Assembly: GCA_036877525.1 (NCBI GenBank)
Contig: JAZGTH010000019.1
Location: 5,336,501 to 5,400,500 of the forward strand
Direction of reading: 5' to 3'
DNA from: Chromobotia macracanthus
Taxonomy: Eukaryota; Chordata; Actinopteri; Cypriniformes; Botiidae
Length of the DNA stretch: 64,000 nucleotides
The number at the start of each line of letters is the position of its first letter. Positions within the stretch are counted from its first letter, which is position 1. The translations under genes were made by a program, and so were the position numbers. The notes under the pieces were generated by a model. The model ran no database searches and was not told the origin of the DNA. It saw only the letters and a list, made by a program, of their open reading frames with translations. Below, one piece after another: positions 52,930 to 63,565 of the stretch.

Positions 52930-55332
52930 TCTTGAATCAGTGTTAAACAGAGTAATCTCATTACCGTGTAATCACAGCCTCTCGTTGCCAGTGGAAACTT
53001 CTAACCGCGTCATACATGACCTCACCACCAGTTGATCCTCAGTTTAGCAAGACTAACCAATATCCTAACACACACTGACAACAAGATCAAACTACCTGAT
53101 TCACAATGACAAATATGCACCACACAAACCACCATTATTATTGTCCTGAACAAACAGACAGTTAGACATAAATTGACGTTAACAATTAACTAACAAGTTG
53201 CAATAAACTACTTGAAGTACTTTTCGGTAGTTATGTTGACATTTCATTCCATGTTTATTGACAGGTTGCAACATTTTGCAATCAATTTAATTTCAGTCGT
53301 TACTTATCCATCTATGCAATTTAAATTTGCTTCATTATATTTCTCCATAAATGACACATTAAAGAGGCATCTTAACTCAATCAAGTGGTCAAACTGAGAG
53401 TCTGAGACAGTCTTCAAGTTAATTATCGGCTCAGTGGAGCAAGTAGCTAGTATACTACTCACCCACATGTATTCTGGGTAATCTTTGAGACGGTTTAGTC
53501 CACTGAAGACAGTTTCCCGATCCTCCTCCCACTTTCTCTTGCAGAAAACGATTTCCAGGAAGTACCACGTCCAGCCAACCAGTGGCACTTTCAGCAGTTC
53601 ATGTTTAGCCAAAACCTTAGAGCTCTGGACAGGGAAAGAGAAGAGAGCGTAACGAAAAATGCACATGAAGGAGGAAAGACAACGAAAACAGTCAAAGTAA
53701 CCATTTACAAAACAGCACACATTCACATTCTGTCACAAATGTCACATTTCCAACAGCGAAGCAACAGACTGTCTGCCTGTAAACCTAGCTGTCATGGTCA
53801 TTAAAGTCACAGACAGGATGTAAAATGTTAACGGATTTAAATTTATTTACAACATAAATGTTAGCATTTATTTACTACTGCAATTTTTTTATTTTTTAAG
53901 TCTCCAACGAGGTCCACAGGCCTATAGGCCAAGCTTACTAGATTTTGAGATGCAGCCCTATACGTTCATAGCACCATCCCTGTTTAGTGCTGACTGTCCT
54001 CTCTGCTTCTCAGAACTCACCCCCAGCACGCCGTATCTCTCACACATGGTCCAGCCACACAGGAAGTCGATCTCATAGTTGTGGTTGAGAATGATGATCA
54101 CATGCTCCTTACCGAACATATCGACCGTGGCCTGATCGGTGTACAGCGTACACTCGGTGCCAGACCACCATTCCAGCAACATCACCAGCTCTGTGTTTGC
54201 AAATAAAGAGAATTTTTAATAGAGATAAAAGCATGTTACTTTAAAAAAAAACACTGCATATTATTATATATATTATAACTCTCGAATAAAATGAAACGCA
54301 ACATTCCTTACGTTGCACAGGACAGAACAGTAACTGTCTGAAATAAGTAACATTCATATGTATCTGATTTAAAGACAAGTACGAACATGCTTGATACCTA
54401 AATGACTGATATTAGTAACAAAAAAAACCTTGGGCTAAAAAAAGAAATACTTAGGCTAAAAGCACTTAAACACTTACACATGCACAAATTTCACTTACTG
54501 AACAGTGCAAAGTGCTTGATACACTGCAAACCTCCATACCGAGTACGTAAAAGCATATGCAGGACTTTAAGCATTTTGTGTTTAAGGGTGCAAAGAACCA
54601 TTTCATTACTTTTATGCATTTGGAAGACAATTTAAACCAAAGCGACTTTCAGTGCATTTAAGCTGTACGTTTTAACAGAATGCCTTCACTGGAAACTGAA
54701 CCCTTGACTTTGGTGTTGCTAGCGTCATATGCTACCAGTTGAACTACAGGAACACAGAGACAAAAACAGACACAAACTAATTGACAAAATCTGCCTTGAC
54801 CATTAATCACCTTGAGAACAAAATACATGGGCAAAAATAAATTGATAACACTTAATAATAACTTTCCTAAGTTGTTAACAAACATTACAACGCCTAACAG
54901 ATTAGTATTTAAGAAACACTGAATGCATTTTTTATATTGTTGATCTAATTGTCTAATGCCTCCTTATACAACAGCAAACTACTGTTTAAAGACGCCATCT
55001 CTGTTGACTAGATAGAGAGCAACAAAAAGCAGCCAACTGCAGTACAAACTGCATGTGAGTTTATCGCCTCACCCACAAATGCTTGCAAGGCACAGCCCTA
55101 ATACACAAACGTCTCGTGCTTAACTCAATGCGCTGCACACTTAACAATACTCACGGCTCCACAGCGAGTAGGAGAGTCTGGTGTTGATTTTGCGGTACAG
55201 TTGTTTGTCGATGGGCCAGAGGATGCAGGTGCAGAGCTGAGTGAAGTTGATGATGAGGCCGCTCACCACGAACACAAAGCCGATCAAGAGCTGCAGGATG
55301 AACAGGCTCTTCAGCCACCCAACCACACCCAT
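50594..55332 (-). CDS. agpat3: agpat3, 1-acylglycerol-3-phosphate O-acyltransferase 3 (complete, 8 coding exons)
   Basis: CDS is the complement of the join 50594-50685, 51071-51269, 51364-51439, 51636-51738, 52654-52807, 53463-53624, 54021-54190, 55155-55332. These total 1134 nt (377 residues plus stop), against about 376 residues in mammalian AGPAT3, and every junction keeps frame. Known role of the family: it acylates lysophosphatidic acid (and other lysophospholipids) at sn-2 using acyl-CoA, in the ER and Golgi. Seen here: an N-terminal membrane segment (residues about 8-31), motif I NHNYEID (95-101), the basic block VFCKRKW (142-148), motif III EGTR (176-179), LLPRTKG (204-210), two C-terminal hydrophobic segments (about 306-326 and 335-347) and a terminal KKEN dilysine retrieval signal. 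AGPAT3 is favoured over AGPAT4 by GFVFVVSGL near the N terminus, by TDQATV and by RRLIGVTE with KKEN at the end. No frameshift or missing catalytic residue is seen. Donors GTTCGA and GTCTGA are weak, but homology fixes both junctions. Confidence 0.96.
51071..51269 (-). CDS. agpat3: agpat3 coding exon 7 (C-terminal membrane segments)
   Basis: This 199-nt exon follows a long T-tract acceptor (TTTTTTTAAG) and ends at the donor GTTAGT. It encodes residues 282-347 plus one base: DALQEHYEREG, a proline- and arginine-rich linker (PTIKPKRRVW), and two hydrophobic segments (LLNFLFWATLLLSPLINF; PLLIIGFMIFLIV). Confidence 0.94.
51364..51439 (-). CDS. agpat3: agpat3 coding exon 6
   Basis: This short 76-nt exon follows the acceptor CGTCCACAG. 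It completes R256 and encodes RFPVEDIPDDEKECANW then LHKLYQEK (to residue 281). The donor GTCTGA is poor. The frame and the strongly conserved QEK|DALQE junction fix the boundary. Confidence 0.93.
51490..51504 (+). promoter_or_regulatory. CTCF-like site in an agpat3 intron
   Basis: CCACTAGAGGGCGCT matches the CTCF core consensus (CCAsyAGrkGGCrs) closely. It lies between coding exons 5 and 6. Binding is inferred from motif only. Confidence 0.45.
51636..51738 (-). CDS. agpat3: agpat3 coding exon 5
   Basis: This 103-nt exon lies between TTTTAACAG and GTGAGC. It encodes residues 222-255 plus two bases of R256, including AVYDVTLNFKDKQNPTLLG and GKKYRADMSVR. This stretch is characteristic of the AGPAT3/4/5 branch. 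Confidence 0.95.
52270..52497. mobile_element. Repeat family D, reverse copy in an agpat3 intron
   Basis: Reverse-oriented family D: 'aagaagatattttgaagttt', 'ttttgtgttccacagaagat', 'tcataggtttggtataacat' and the terminal 'gggtgaactatccctttaac'. It lies about 160 bp downstream of coding exon 4 in transcript order. Confidence 0.6.
52654..52807 (-). CDS. agpat3: agpat3 coding exon 4 (EGTR motif)
   Basis: This 154-nt exon encodes residues 171-221 plus one base: FLLYCEGTRFTEKKH, then KGLPKLKYHLLPRTKGF. The acceptor CTGCAG is preceded directly by a very long GT microsatellite in transcript orientation instead of a normal pyrimidine tract. The donor is GTTCGA, which is weak, but the split valine codon and homology support it. 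Confidence 0.95.
52813..52927. repeat. Compound (CA)n-(A)18-(CA)n microsatellite at an agpat3 splice acceptor
   Basis: About 24 CA units, a run of about 18 A, then about 27 CA units. In transcript orientation this is GT repeat, T run and GT repeat, ending four bases before the CTGCAG acceptor of coding exon 4. Spurious frames of 60-195 codons arise from it. Confidence 0.95.
53463..53624 (-). CDS. agpat3: agpat3 coding exon 3
   Basis: This 162-nt, phase 0-0 exon follows the acceptor CCTGTCCAG and precedes the donor GTGAGT. It encodes residues 117-170, beginning SSKVLAKHELL and running through GWTWYFLEIVFCKRKWEEDR to DYPEYMW. The basic VFCKRKW block is part of the conserved acyl-CoA/glycerophosphate binding face of the family. 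Confidence 0.96.
54021..54190 (-). CDS. agpat3: agpat3 coding exon 2 (acyltransferase motif I)
   Basis: This 170-nt exon lies between ACAG and GTGAGT. It completes Q60 and encodes residues to G116, including LLEWWSGTEC and the catalytic NHNYEID motif (H96, D101), followed by FLCGWTMCERYGVLG. It ends in phase 0. Confidence 0.96.
54610..54755 (-). mobile_element. tRNA-derived SINE inside an agpat3 intron
   Basis: The minus strand has CCTGTAGTTCAACTGGTAGC (A box) and GTCAAGGGTTCAGTTTCC (B box), ending in the 'aaagcgacttt' tail motif. It lies in the intron between coding exons 1 and 2, in the same orientation as the gene. Confidence 0.65.
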
Positions 55333-55391
55333 GACTGAGAACCCCTACACACACCCTCCCACACACACTCACGCACACTCACACTCGCTCA
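55155..55391 (-). CDS. agpat3: agpat3 coding exon 1 with 5' UTR segment
   Basis: The start codon is at 55332-55330 and the coding part runs to 55155, followed by the donor GTGAGT-like GTGAGTATT. It encodes residues 1-59 plus one base of Q60: a short N-terminal tail, the first membrane segment and the conserved WPIDKQLYRKIN stretch. A pyrimidine-rich acceptor (TCCTCTTTCTCAATAG) just upstream suggests that the exon begins near 55391, so about 59 nt would be leader. That acceptor is inferred; another AG closer to the ATG could be used. Confidence 0.9.
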
Positions 55392-56244
55392 CTATTGAGA
55401 AAGAGGACCAGAGACACAAGGTTGACCCCAAATCACAGATTCTGTAAGGTTACACTGATTAAATTACATTACACACGTGATAACTGTTCCGGTTACCCTT
55501 ACATTCTGACCAATGAATTTTCCATGCTTTTCCCAGTCGTTCAAGAGTACTAGGTATGGGTTTTTAAAAATATCTTGGTTAAGAAATACAGTCGTGTAGA
55601 AGAATTTTGGTGGCACTTTACTTCACAACCCATACTGGGTACATGCAGTTTCTAGTATTTGGTTAGGTAAGTACATTGTAAGATAAAGTGCAATCTAAAT
55701 TTTGGAATAATAATATTTTGGGATTGATAATATTTTGGGATTGATATTCATTATCTAATTTTCCATGACTACAATGTTATTATATAATGTCTATGTTTTT
55801 TCCACAACTCAACAACATAATTGTAACATTCCCTCTTATTTCCATATATATTCTGTGACAGAACCCTGATGGTTTGCGTCACTTCTCTGGCCTCTGTTGC
55901 CACTGATATAGTTTGCAATATTGTAACCAAACAATTTTCATTAGCTTACCTAAACAAAATATTCTGAAAAATAGTCTGAAAAGCCTGTTACCTGGTATTA
56001 CCTTTAAAAGAACCGTTTTATAACAGCAATATCACACTAGGAACCATGCCGTTGTACCGAATATCAGCACAGATGTGATTTACTCATAGATTTGCATATT
56101 GGCACAGACTGATAAAATAGCTCATTTGATAATGCTCGAGATTTACTAACATTTGGATGAGTGTCAAACTCAGTCTTACAAATCAACCCAGTTAACAATT
56201 GTGTTTAGCTAATTTGCCTGTTTAATTGTAAAATTTTAACTCAC

Positions 56245-56303
56245 CACACCGGGTTCTTGTCTACAACCCTCTTTTACACGGCCCCTCACTTAGCACCACC
56301 GAC
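56245..56303 (-). other. agpat3: Candidate agpat3 5' UTR exon
   Basis: A strong acceptor (TTTGTCTTTCAG) and a strong donor (GTGAGT) on the minus strand bracket 59 nt between the agpat3 start exon and its likely promoter. In one frame it would add SVVLSEGPCKRGL and a stop to a hydrophobic open frame carried by the candidate exon at 58.8 kb (phase matches). It has no homology to the acyltransferase, so it is read as leader. Confidence 0.5.
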
Positions 56304-58748
56304 CTGAAAGACAAAGCAAAGAGAGAGAGAACATTGTAGAGCATTTAGGATACCAAAGCTTAACTTATTTTAGCCCGTCATAGTTATAAAACAACACATT
56401 TAGTTGCGTTTTTACTTCTGGGCTCCTTCCTGAGACACAGAATCAACTGTCAAGTAAGTGAGAGTTCATGACTGCAGACCCTTAGGGCAGCGAAAATTCC
56501 TACACGCTAGCACTGCATTCGCACAAACGCACACCCTCCCACCCAGCTGGATATCAGTCACCTCCTCCAATTTCTCTCTCACCCACATTTCTGCAACCTC
56601 TCCTCTCCCTGCTGCGTCTCATGCACTCCCCACTTCAGAAACGTACATAACCCTCCCAACACATTAATCACTCAACACAATCACACAAACATTTTCGCAT
56701 AATCCCAAATCTGTGTGCATCTTGCCAAGTAACCTTTTAAAGCACTGCTTAAGGACAAAGTGTTTGTGAAAACAAGGCTGAAGTGAAACAGCTTCATGCA
56801 GGAAAGCTGCCTGCGCTTTAATCTGATACTCAGGATGAAGTTGCCAAACTGCTTCTAACTGCCCGTCTCATAACCCACAGGTGACCTGTCTGTAAAATGC
56901 AGTTTACCGTCTGCCGTGATGTAAATCGGAGGTAATATCACATTTTCAAAGTAATAAAATAAAAAAAAAAAAAAAAAAGTGTATTTTACTGTCTGCTATA
57001 CATACATATATATACATGTTTGTCAAGCACATTGTTTTACATTTTCCAGTTAAAAGGTCTGATGTTTAATGGTGTATTTATGGATGAAAAGTCATAAGGC
57101 CCAAGTCATATCTATAAACCACAACATATACATTTTATATGTACATAAATGTATACATATATAAAAAATAATTTTGTGTTGCATCACAAGGACCAGAGAG
57201 TAAAAGTTTAAATCCATGTAGCTCAAGTCTCTCACTCAACAAAACCTCATATCACGCATGACAAACAAAACATATACCACTAACCTCGGCTGAAGATCCA
57301 CAGGCTGTGTCCTAGCGCTGAATTTAGCAAGGACAGAAACACATGTGAAAGATTGGGAAAGAAGAGAGAGAGAGACAAAGAGAGATAGACAGAAAGAAAG
57401 GGTAGCCAAGGAAAGAGTTGAACTCTGTCCTCCTAACCACCACTGTATGCACGAAAATAAACTTTGCACCAAACTTAAGTGTGTGTGTGTGTGTGGCTGG
57501 AAAGATGTTGAGAGATAAAAACAAGTATAAACGGCACATTTAAGAACAAGAAAGAATGAAACCTGAATCCAAAACACACCAAGTGTGTCAGAGTGTGTGT
57601 GCGAGGGGGAGTGTATTAAAGATCACCTGCCCAAATTCTTTTGGCAGAATACAGGCTCAGACAACAAGAAATGGGAGCAACTGTGGATTAATACTGACAC
57701 ACACAAGCTCATCCCGCCATCACTGTCAGCTGAGACCATTAGTGCTACAGACATTAGCCAAACTGAGCGTTCTCTTGTTCTGCTGTGAATTATGGGGAGG
57801 AGAAGGGTTATTTCGGGACTAAAATTTGTAACGACTATTGTGTCTCACTGGTTCTGATCTACTATAGCTTTTAACAGATTTATTCCATGCAACACAAGTT
57901 ATTTATAATTTACAATAAGAGTGAATAGGCATGGCCACCATCATAAAAGTGGTTGATGCAGTCTCAGTCTCTTGAACGTGTGTAAATGTGCACAAGATCT
58001 AAGAAAATATCCATTTCAATCTTAGCCTGTTCCTCACACCAAGATTAGGTAAAGCTGTAGAAGACTTAAAGTACAAAGGTCATGTGGACAACTGTTTATA
58101 GCTTGCTTCTCATTTTGTGTTAACAGCACGGGGAAAACACAGGGAAAGAAAAGAGGAGATTAGAGATGGATGGATAAACCAACTTATGTGGAAACGGCCG
58201 TCAGGTCTGCATCACTAGCCAGCCTGGAGCCATCTTTAAATATAGGACAAGATGGCCACAATGTACCTCTCTGAAGGTAACATCATATCTTACAGAAAAA
58301 AAAAAAAACAATCAATGGACCCTTAGGTAGCACAGTCTCACATAAAGGGCCGAAGGAAAGCAGCCTGGTAATGTTCCATATGGTTTATAAGCACTGACCT
58401 GAGCAAAAGGTCTTAGATTTCAGATACAATGAATGCAAAAATTGCATTCAGCCCTGTTATACTCTGAAAAGCATTTGACTATCTGTGCAAAACAAAGAAC
58501 ACATCAGAATCTATGAGACATCTTTTGACTTTCTTGTCTTTTCAGCAACACCTTAACAATAAGATCAGCCCTCTAAACATCCACAAACAACAGGGGGGAG
58601 CGAGAAACTACACACCAGCAAATTAAAGTCTTAGGAAAAGGGCTTAAGTTAGAGACACCAATGTGTCCAAGCCAATAATCCTCCACCTAAGCAGCAGGTG
58701 GTATAATTAATCCACAGTCTCTTTTAGACGACCATTAGCTGGACTCAC

Positions 58749-58880
58749 CAGTAGGCGTAGTAGGCCACTGCCATGACCACTAACGCCCCACAGATCCCTG
58801 TGAAGATCATTACAGCCCCCTGGTTCAGCATCTTTGCTTCTGGCAGTTGCCCTTAACAGTTATTAAGCAACTTCCTCTGG
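58749..58880 (-). other. Candidate agpat3 leader exon carrying a hydrophobic short ORF
   Basis: The donor is CTG|GTGAGTCC at 58749/58748. The 5' boundary is uncertain: an acceptor such as CTTTGAACAG lies near 58882 and weaker AGs lie nearer. A start codon at 58831-58829 in good context (AAG ATG C) opens MLNQGAVMIFTGICG then ALVVMAVAYYAYW. Unspliced, the frame stops at 58747-58745 (28 residues). Spliced to the 56303-56245 exon, it continues in phase to about 41 residues. The sequence is one membrane-spanning helix with almost no charge. It could be a regulatory upstream ORF or a microprotein. I do not recognise it. Confidence 0.45.
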
Positions 58881-60071
58881 TTCTGTTCAAAGACAGTCAG
58901 GTGGTTTTGGTCTCAACAGGCTTGGAGACAAACAAGTGCAAGAAATGTTCCTGAGCTTGGCCCAGAAATCCTTTTAAAATGATGAATGAGGTTCCATCTT
59001 CTTTTCAAGACAAAGAAACCGGTGTCACTCGTGCTACTGCCACATGCCAGTAATGTGGATGGAGAATCTTTCTGATGATGCGAGCAGGAGGAGAACCAAA
59101 TCCCATAAATGGAGCAAGAGCTGCCACTCAATACCACACTGAAGGAGAACGTATGAAGCACTCAATCTTCTGCCAAACTTCACCGAACTTTAAGACGGTA
59201 TTGCAAAATGCTATCTGAACTCACAAACACAGTTACAAGTACCAGTTCTTTAGGAAGATTCAACAGACTTCAACCGTATAGTGGACATACCAGCAGCCCT
59301 CAGATAAGCCTGAGAGAGCCGTTCTCAACATCCTGTGCACCCTCCTCTTCTGTAATCTCCTCTGGATTAGATTACTCACGATTAGCATTCTGGAACACTT
59401 TGCTGAAGTCACGATGCGTTTATCAACCTCCAGCAGACCGAGATGGTTTGAACAGAGCGTTTTACCACAGAGCAATGATGCCACCTTTAGCCAGCAGGAG
59501 GAGCCTTTTGGGTCAAGCCTACCCTTGAGCATTCACAAGCAGAAGTACAATGAAGCGTAAAACAAGAAGGGCTCCAGTCTTCTTGGGTGTGGGGCATCAT
59601 GTTGGTCAACCTTCTCTTGGCCTTGCAGCAGATCTGTGAACTGTGTCTGGGTATTCAAAGTCGACTAGGCCCTGAGTCCGGTTTAGATGAGGTGATGATA
59701 AAGATGATCAGGCAAGGTTGTGGCTCAGAGCAATGACTGCTCCACTGCATTACTGGCAGAACACATCATGCCACAGGCCTTTGTGCCACATAATGGCCTC
59801 AGATCTCCTCCTCTTATTTATTCAGCTTCTCCCACCCCTGCTCACTTTCACTCATTATTTCCTCTGTCCGTTTTCATCTCTACATCTGTCCGTCTTTGAT
59901 TATGCTGCACCGACGAACCCTGTATACCTACATTAAACACAGATTCTCAATTTCAAAAAGGTCTGCTCTGTGTCAACATAACAGGGCTTGAGAATTTATA
60001 AGCAATGATAGAGGCTCCTAGTAAAAAGGCAAACTTGTATTGTAAGAAACCAAGGACAAAGTATAATTTAC

Positions 60072-60091
60072 CTTGCTGATGCCATGACCAT
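60072..60091 (-). other. Candidate 20-nt micro-exon in the agpat3 leader
   Basis: On the minus strand, a textbook acceptor (CTCTTTTCTGTCCCAG) is followed after only 20 nt by the donor G|GTAAAT. The 20 nt contain two in-frame ATGs. It lies between the putative promoter near 62.5 kb and the other leader exons. Splice-site quality is good, but the tiny size makes it uncertain. Confidence 0.35.
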
Positions 60092-60659
60092 CTGGGACAG
60101 AAAAGAGGAACAAAAGAGCTGCATTAACTAGCATCAAAAGCTGTGAAGGCCTTCCTTTCCCTTGACCCAGCTGAATCAAAATGTGAAATAGGGGTATTTA
60201 CTGTCTATGAAAGGCAATACACGTTTTTGCATTGCAAGTGAATCTTTTGTTTCCTGTAGCTGTAGTCTATGAGAGCCCTGTCTGAGGGTCCATGTTGTCT
60301 TTAATGCACAATGTCCTACACATAAGGGTGTTTTCTGGTGAAAGGGCATATCAGGCAAGGTCGGGAGAAGTGATAAGACTCGTAGCATAAAATGTGCTTT
60401 ATGGGCCACATTACACCAAAGCAACGTGTTGAACTGCAACCTACAGCTACAGCTTATCTGTCTGTTACACATACAAGCAAACATTCTTAGAGTTCCCCAG
60501 AGTGTTTGAGGCAAAAGATATCCACTCTTCATCCCAGCTGTTTTCATGTACACACTGAAGAAATGAAAGGTTGTTCTGGGTGGCTGAGAGAACGTTGCTA
60601 GATAGTTGCTTACTAAATAAAGTCATCTGAAACTCTTTTTATGATATGTTTGAGTCACA

Positions 60660-60895
60660 ACAACTTACCCATACCAAAATTAACCATGGTTTTGCTACAG
60701 TAAAAGTCTGTCTAGTAACCATGTTTTTTGGTGCATTGGTTCCCATTTAAATAACCACAGTTTTAATACAAATACCATGGTAAAAACATGCCTAATTTGA
60801 GATTATCATAGTTTAACTATAGTAAGCATGTTTTTTTAGGTGTACATTGTAGTAAAGCTATGGTTCATTTTCGTAAGGGTATGGGTGGGTTAACA
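60660..60895. mobile_element. MITE family E with 'ttacccataccaaaa' terminal inverted repeats
   Basis: The left end 'cttacccataccaaaattaa' plus 'ccatggttttgctaca' is mirrored by the right 'agtaaagctatggttcattt' plus 'tcgtaagggtatgggtgg'. Internal 'taccatgg' and 'accatgttttttggt' motifs repeat in inverse. It is about 235 bp and non-coding. Confidence 0.55.
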
Positions 60896-61655
60896 GTTAA
60901 CTGTTAAGAGGATAAAAACATCTGACCCTCATTCTAACCTTGCAAAGCAAAGTTGCCCAACAACAGCATCACAACATGTCAATCAAGATGGTAGATACGG
61001 CTGCTGTTTTCTACCCACCGTGCAGATTCATAGTGGTAGGTTTAATGAACTAGCTGGATCAGATTAAAGATACGGTTAGAAAGGCGGAAGTCTACACAAC
61101 ATCGCTTTTAAAAGTCATATCCATGGTTACACCCACTAAACGTCTTAAATCAAATGATCATCTTTTATCTTTTTATCTTAAATAAGCATATTTAAGAATG
61201 CTCCCAAATTCTGTCCAACTAAACAGTGCAGTTGCAGTCAATGCAGTCAAAATTAAACAGATATCAATGTATTAACTTTTCGTTGTGGCAATACCATTAT
61301 GTTGCCATGGTCACAATATCATGGCACTGGCACAGCGCGGTCTAGTCAACATGGTAGCTATGAGCTCACAAACAAATTTAACTCCAGCAAGCCAAATATC
61401 AATGTCAAAACCATTTCAACAGATGCTTCATCCTGAGCCAGTTCATTTGGTTGGTTTCAACTGTTTGCTGACTGCGAAGCTTTGAAGGATCCTGCCATGC
61501 AGACAAAATAGTGCCAGATTATTATACGAGTGTAATTGCAAAACAATGTTGTATTTGCCCTCTTTCAAATGAGTTTTTACAGCTGGATCACTACTGTTTA
61601 ATGAAAGAGAATTAACCAAAACCAAATAGTGGTGTGTGTGTGTGTTTATTTATTG

Positions 61656-61835
61656 GGAAACACTTTACAATAAGGTTTTATTTGTTAACATTAGTTAATG
61701 CATGATCTTACATGTACAAAACATTTTCTGAGCCGTCATTAATCTTTCCTAACATTAGCTCATGCAAACACAATTGCATATTCTTCATGTTAGTTCATTG
61801 TGCATTAAAAACCTTATATTAAAGCGTTACCATTT
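61656..61835. mobile_element. Palindromic MITE family C, shorter copy
   Basis: It begins 'gaaacactttacaataaggt', continues 'tttgttaacattagttaatg' and ends 'aaaaaccttatattaaagcg' plus 'ttacc'. The centre is partly deleted relative to the copy at 41907. It lies in an agpat3 5' intron. Confidence 0.5.
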
Positions 61836-61959
61836 CCTTAGATAAACCATCAAAAAGAATAACATGTCTGATTATTATCAACGTAGAAATGGCAAGCGTT
61901 TCAAAAACAATTACACGATTACATTACAGACTTAAACCTGCAGTTAAAGCCATCAGCAC

Positions 61960-62413
61960 TATTACAATATCGACAAATTGTCATTTCTGCACAAGAAACG
62001 CTGAATAAGAACAAGCGCAGTCGAGAGCAGCCTGTGAACTTTAGTAACCCCGATAATCGCACGATAATGACGTGTACGCAGCCCGTGCATCACCGATTCA
62101 CAACCACGAATCGAGCACAAAAACACGCAAACGATCATCGTGAGAAAGATGAGAAAGATGCACATCTTAAACCCATGTCTTAAACACACCGGTTTGCATG
62201 GGTTATTCCCAGCAGCGATCTGTATAAACATGCCGATCCTGTAAACCGGCCACTGCAGCACCAGCGCCTGCATCCAACGTCACCGTGCATTGAACAAAAT
62301 AATAACAGCAATAATAAAAATAATAAAAATAAACAGGGATGCGTCTGTCAATGTTAATAACAGCAGGGTCGGGGGGTTTAAAGTAAAGTCAACATTGCAT
62401 GCGTGTGCATTAC
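61960..62413. other. CpG-containing flank of the agpat3 promoter
   Basis: CpG dinucleotides are frequent at 62000-62280 (tcgagag, cgcacgataatgacg, acgaatcgagc), unlike the neighbouring introns. A minus-strand frame of 103 codons (62273-61962) contains a hydrophobic stretch but has no recognisable homology and is judged chance. This is probably the 5' part of intron 1 within the promoter island. Confidence 0.35.
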
Positions 62414-62700
62414 CCGTTTTAATGTCATCAGCGGATCTGCGGGGAGGATTCGTGCTCTTCTGCTTCATGCGATCCAGCTTCACAGCCTTTAATAATATGG
62501 TGGGAGACTTTTGCGTCTTTATCCTCTCTGGGGTGCTGTTGTTCACACCGTGTCCGCAGGTTGCCATCCACACATGCACAACGCAGCCGTGGGACTTCCT
62601 GTCCGACCGCCTCCCCTCCTCGGCTGGAAACAATGGCGCTTTGTGGTTCCGCCTCATCAGTCTGCCGACCTGATCCATAAAGTCCTCTGGAGAGGACTTT
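62414..62700 (-). promoter_or_regulatory. agpat3: Probable agpat3 promoter and first leader exon
   Basis: Relative to its surroundings this block is rich in CpG. On the minus strand it ends in a donor (AAAACGG|GTAATG at 62414/62413). An open frame of about 88 codons starts at 62678 and runs through the donor, but it resembles no known protein and is more likely leader. The position, 7 kb upstream of the agpat3 start exon and on the same strand, fits a first non-coding exon. Confidence 0.45.
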
Positions 62701-63249
62701 ATAGTGCTTTATAGGACTGAGTAGTCGTGATTAAAATGAACTTGTGTCTGGTGATGCCAGCCCAATCAGCAGGCCATTGGAGATTTGTCTTTACATATGA
62801 ATAATGGATGCAATTATATGATTGTCTGGTATAATTACAGGATGGGGTCTGGTTAATGTAAGCTCAGATACGTTACAGCACATCATCCAGTGAAACTGAG
62901 AGAAATCTTCCACAACCAATAGACATCTGCATGATCGATGCATAATATTGTTCATATTTATATTGGCAATAAAGGCATACATATTGCTGTTTGCAGTGAT
63001 CCTATGTGTTTGTCCTAAAATGACTCTGATTTACATTTGTTACAGTAGCTGATAAATACAATATATACTCTTCTACAAAAAAAAGGATGACATTAGCAGT
63101 TTAATCGCAGGGTCACCGCATGATTGTAAAAGATCAGAGATTGTTATAAAAAGAAATATGCATTTAAATATATTTTGGCACACTTGTGTATATTTTAATA
63201 TTTCGCATTTATCACCAGGGATGGTGGCGAGCACCCCCCCTACACAAAT
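62701..63249. other. Intergenic sequence right of agpat3
   Basis: AT-rich, with no exon, tRNA or repeat family recognised. It separates the agpat3 promoter from the possible 3' end of the next minus-strand gene, so the two would be in tandem. Confidence 0.4.
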
Positions 63250-63565
63250 ACATTCAAATGTTTAATATAATAGATATTTTCTTTATTGCATTATAACATA
63301 CATACATTAGAAATGTGGATTTGTACACTACAATCTTTATCGTTACATATTATAAAATATTCAGAATATGAAACCAAAGCACTGAAAACATTACTAAACA
63401 TTTATTTTTATTGTCTGTTCTGACCCCATTCATAAACAAAAAAACAACAAATAAACAACTGTTTTCTGATACCAACCGTGTCAACAAAAAGAAAACGAAG
63501 TGCATTGTGAAGCAGTAATGTTTCAGGAACAGACGTATTTACAGAGGAATAATGATGGCACCGTG
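63250..63565 (-). other. Possible 3' UTR with AATAAA signals (minus strand)
   Basis: AT-rich DNA with two minus-strand AATAAA hexamers (63406-63401, 63287-63282). The second is in the common context GCAATAAAG. It fits a transcript tail ending near 63.25 kb. No open frame of interest is seen. Confidence 0.3.

Larger units (their letters stand above)
55392..61959 (-). other. agpat3 5' introns
   Basis: Apart from the candidate leader exons, this is non-coding. It contains a repeat-poor, higher-GC block at about 58880-59720 (possible enhancer or alternative exon), a palindromic MITE (60660-60895), another at 61656-61835, a (GT)n tract near 57480-57494 and a fragment of the 'ggttgctag' type repeat near 60570-60610. 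The 106- and 90-codon frames on opposite strands at 59208-59532 are not recognisable. Confidence 0.5.
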
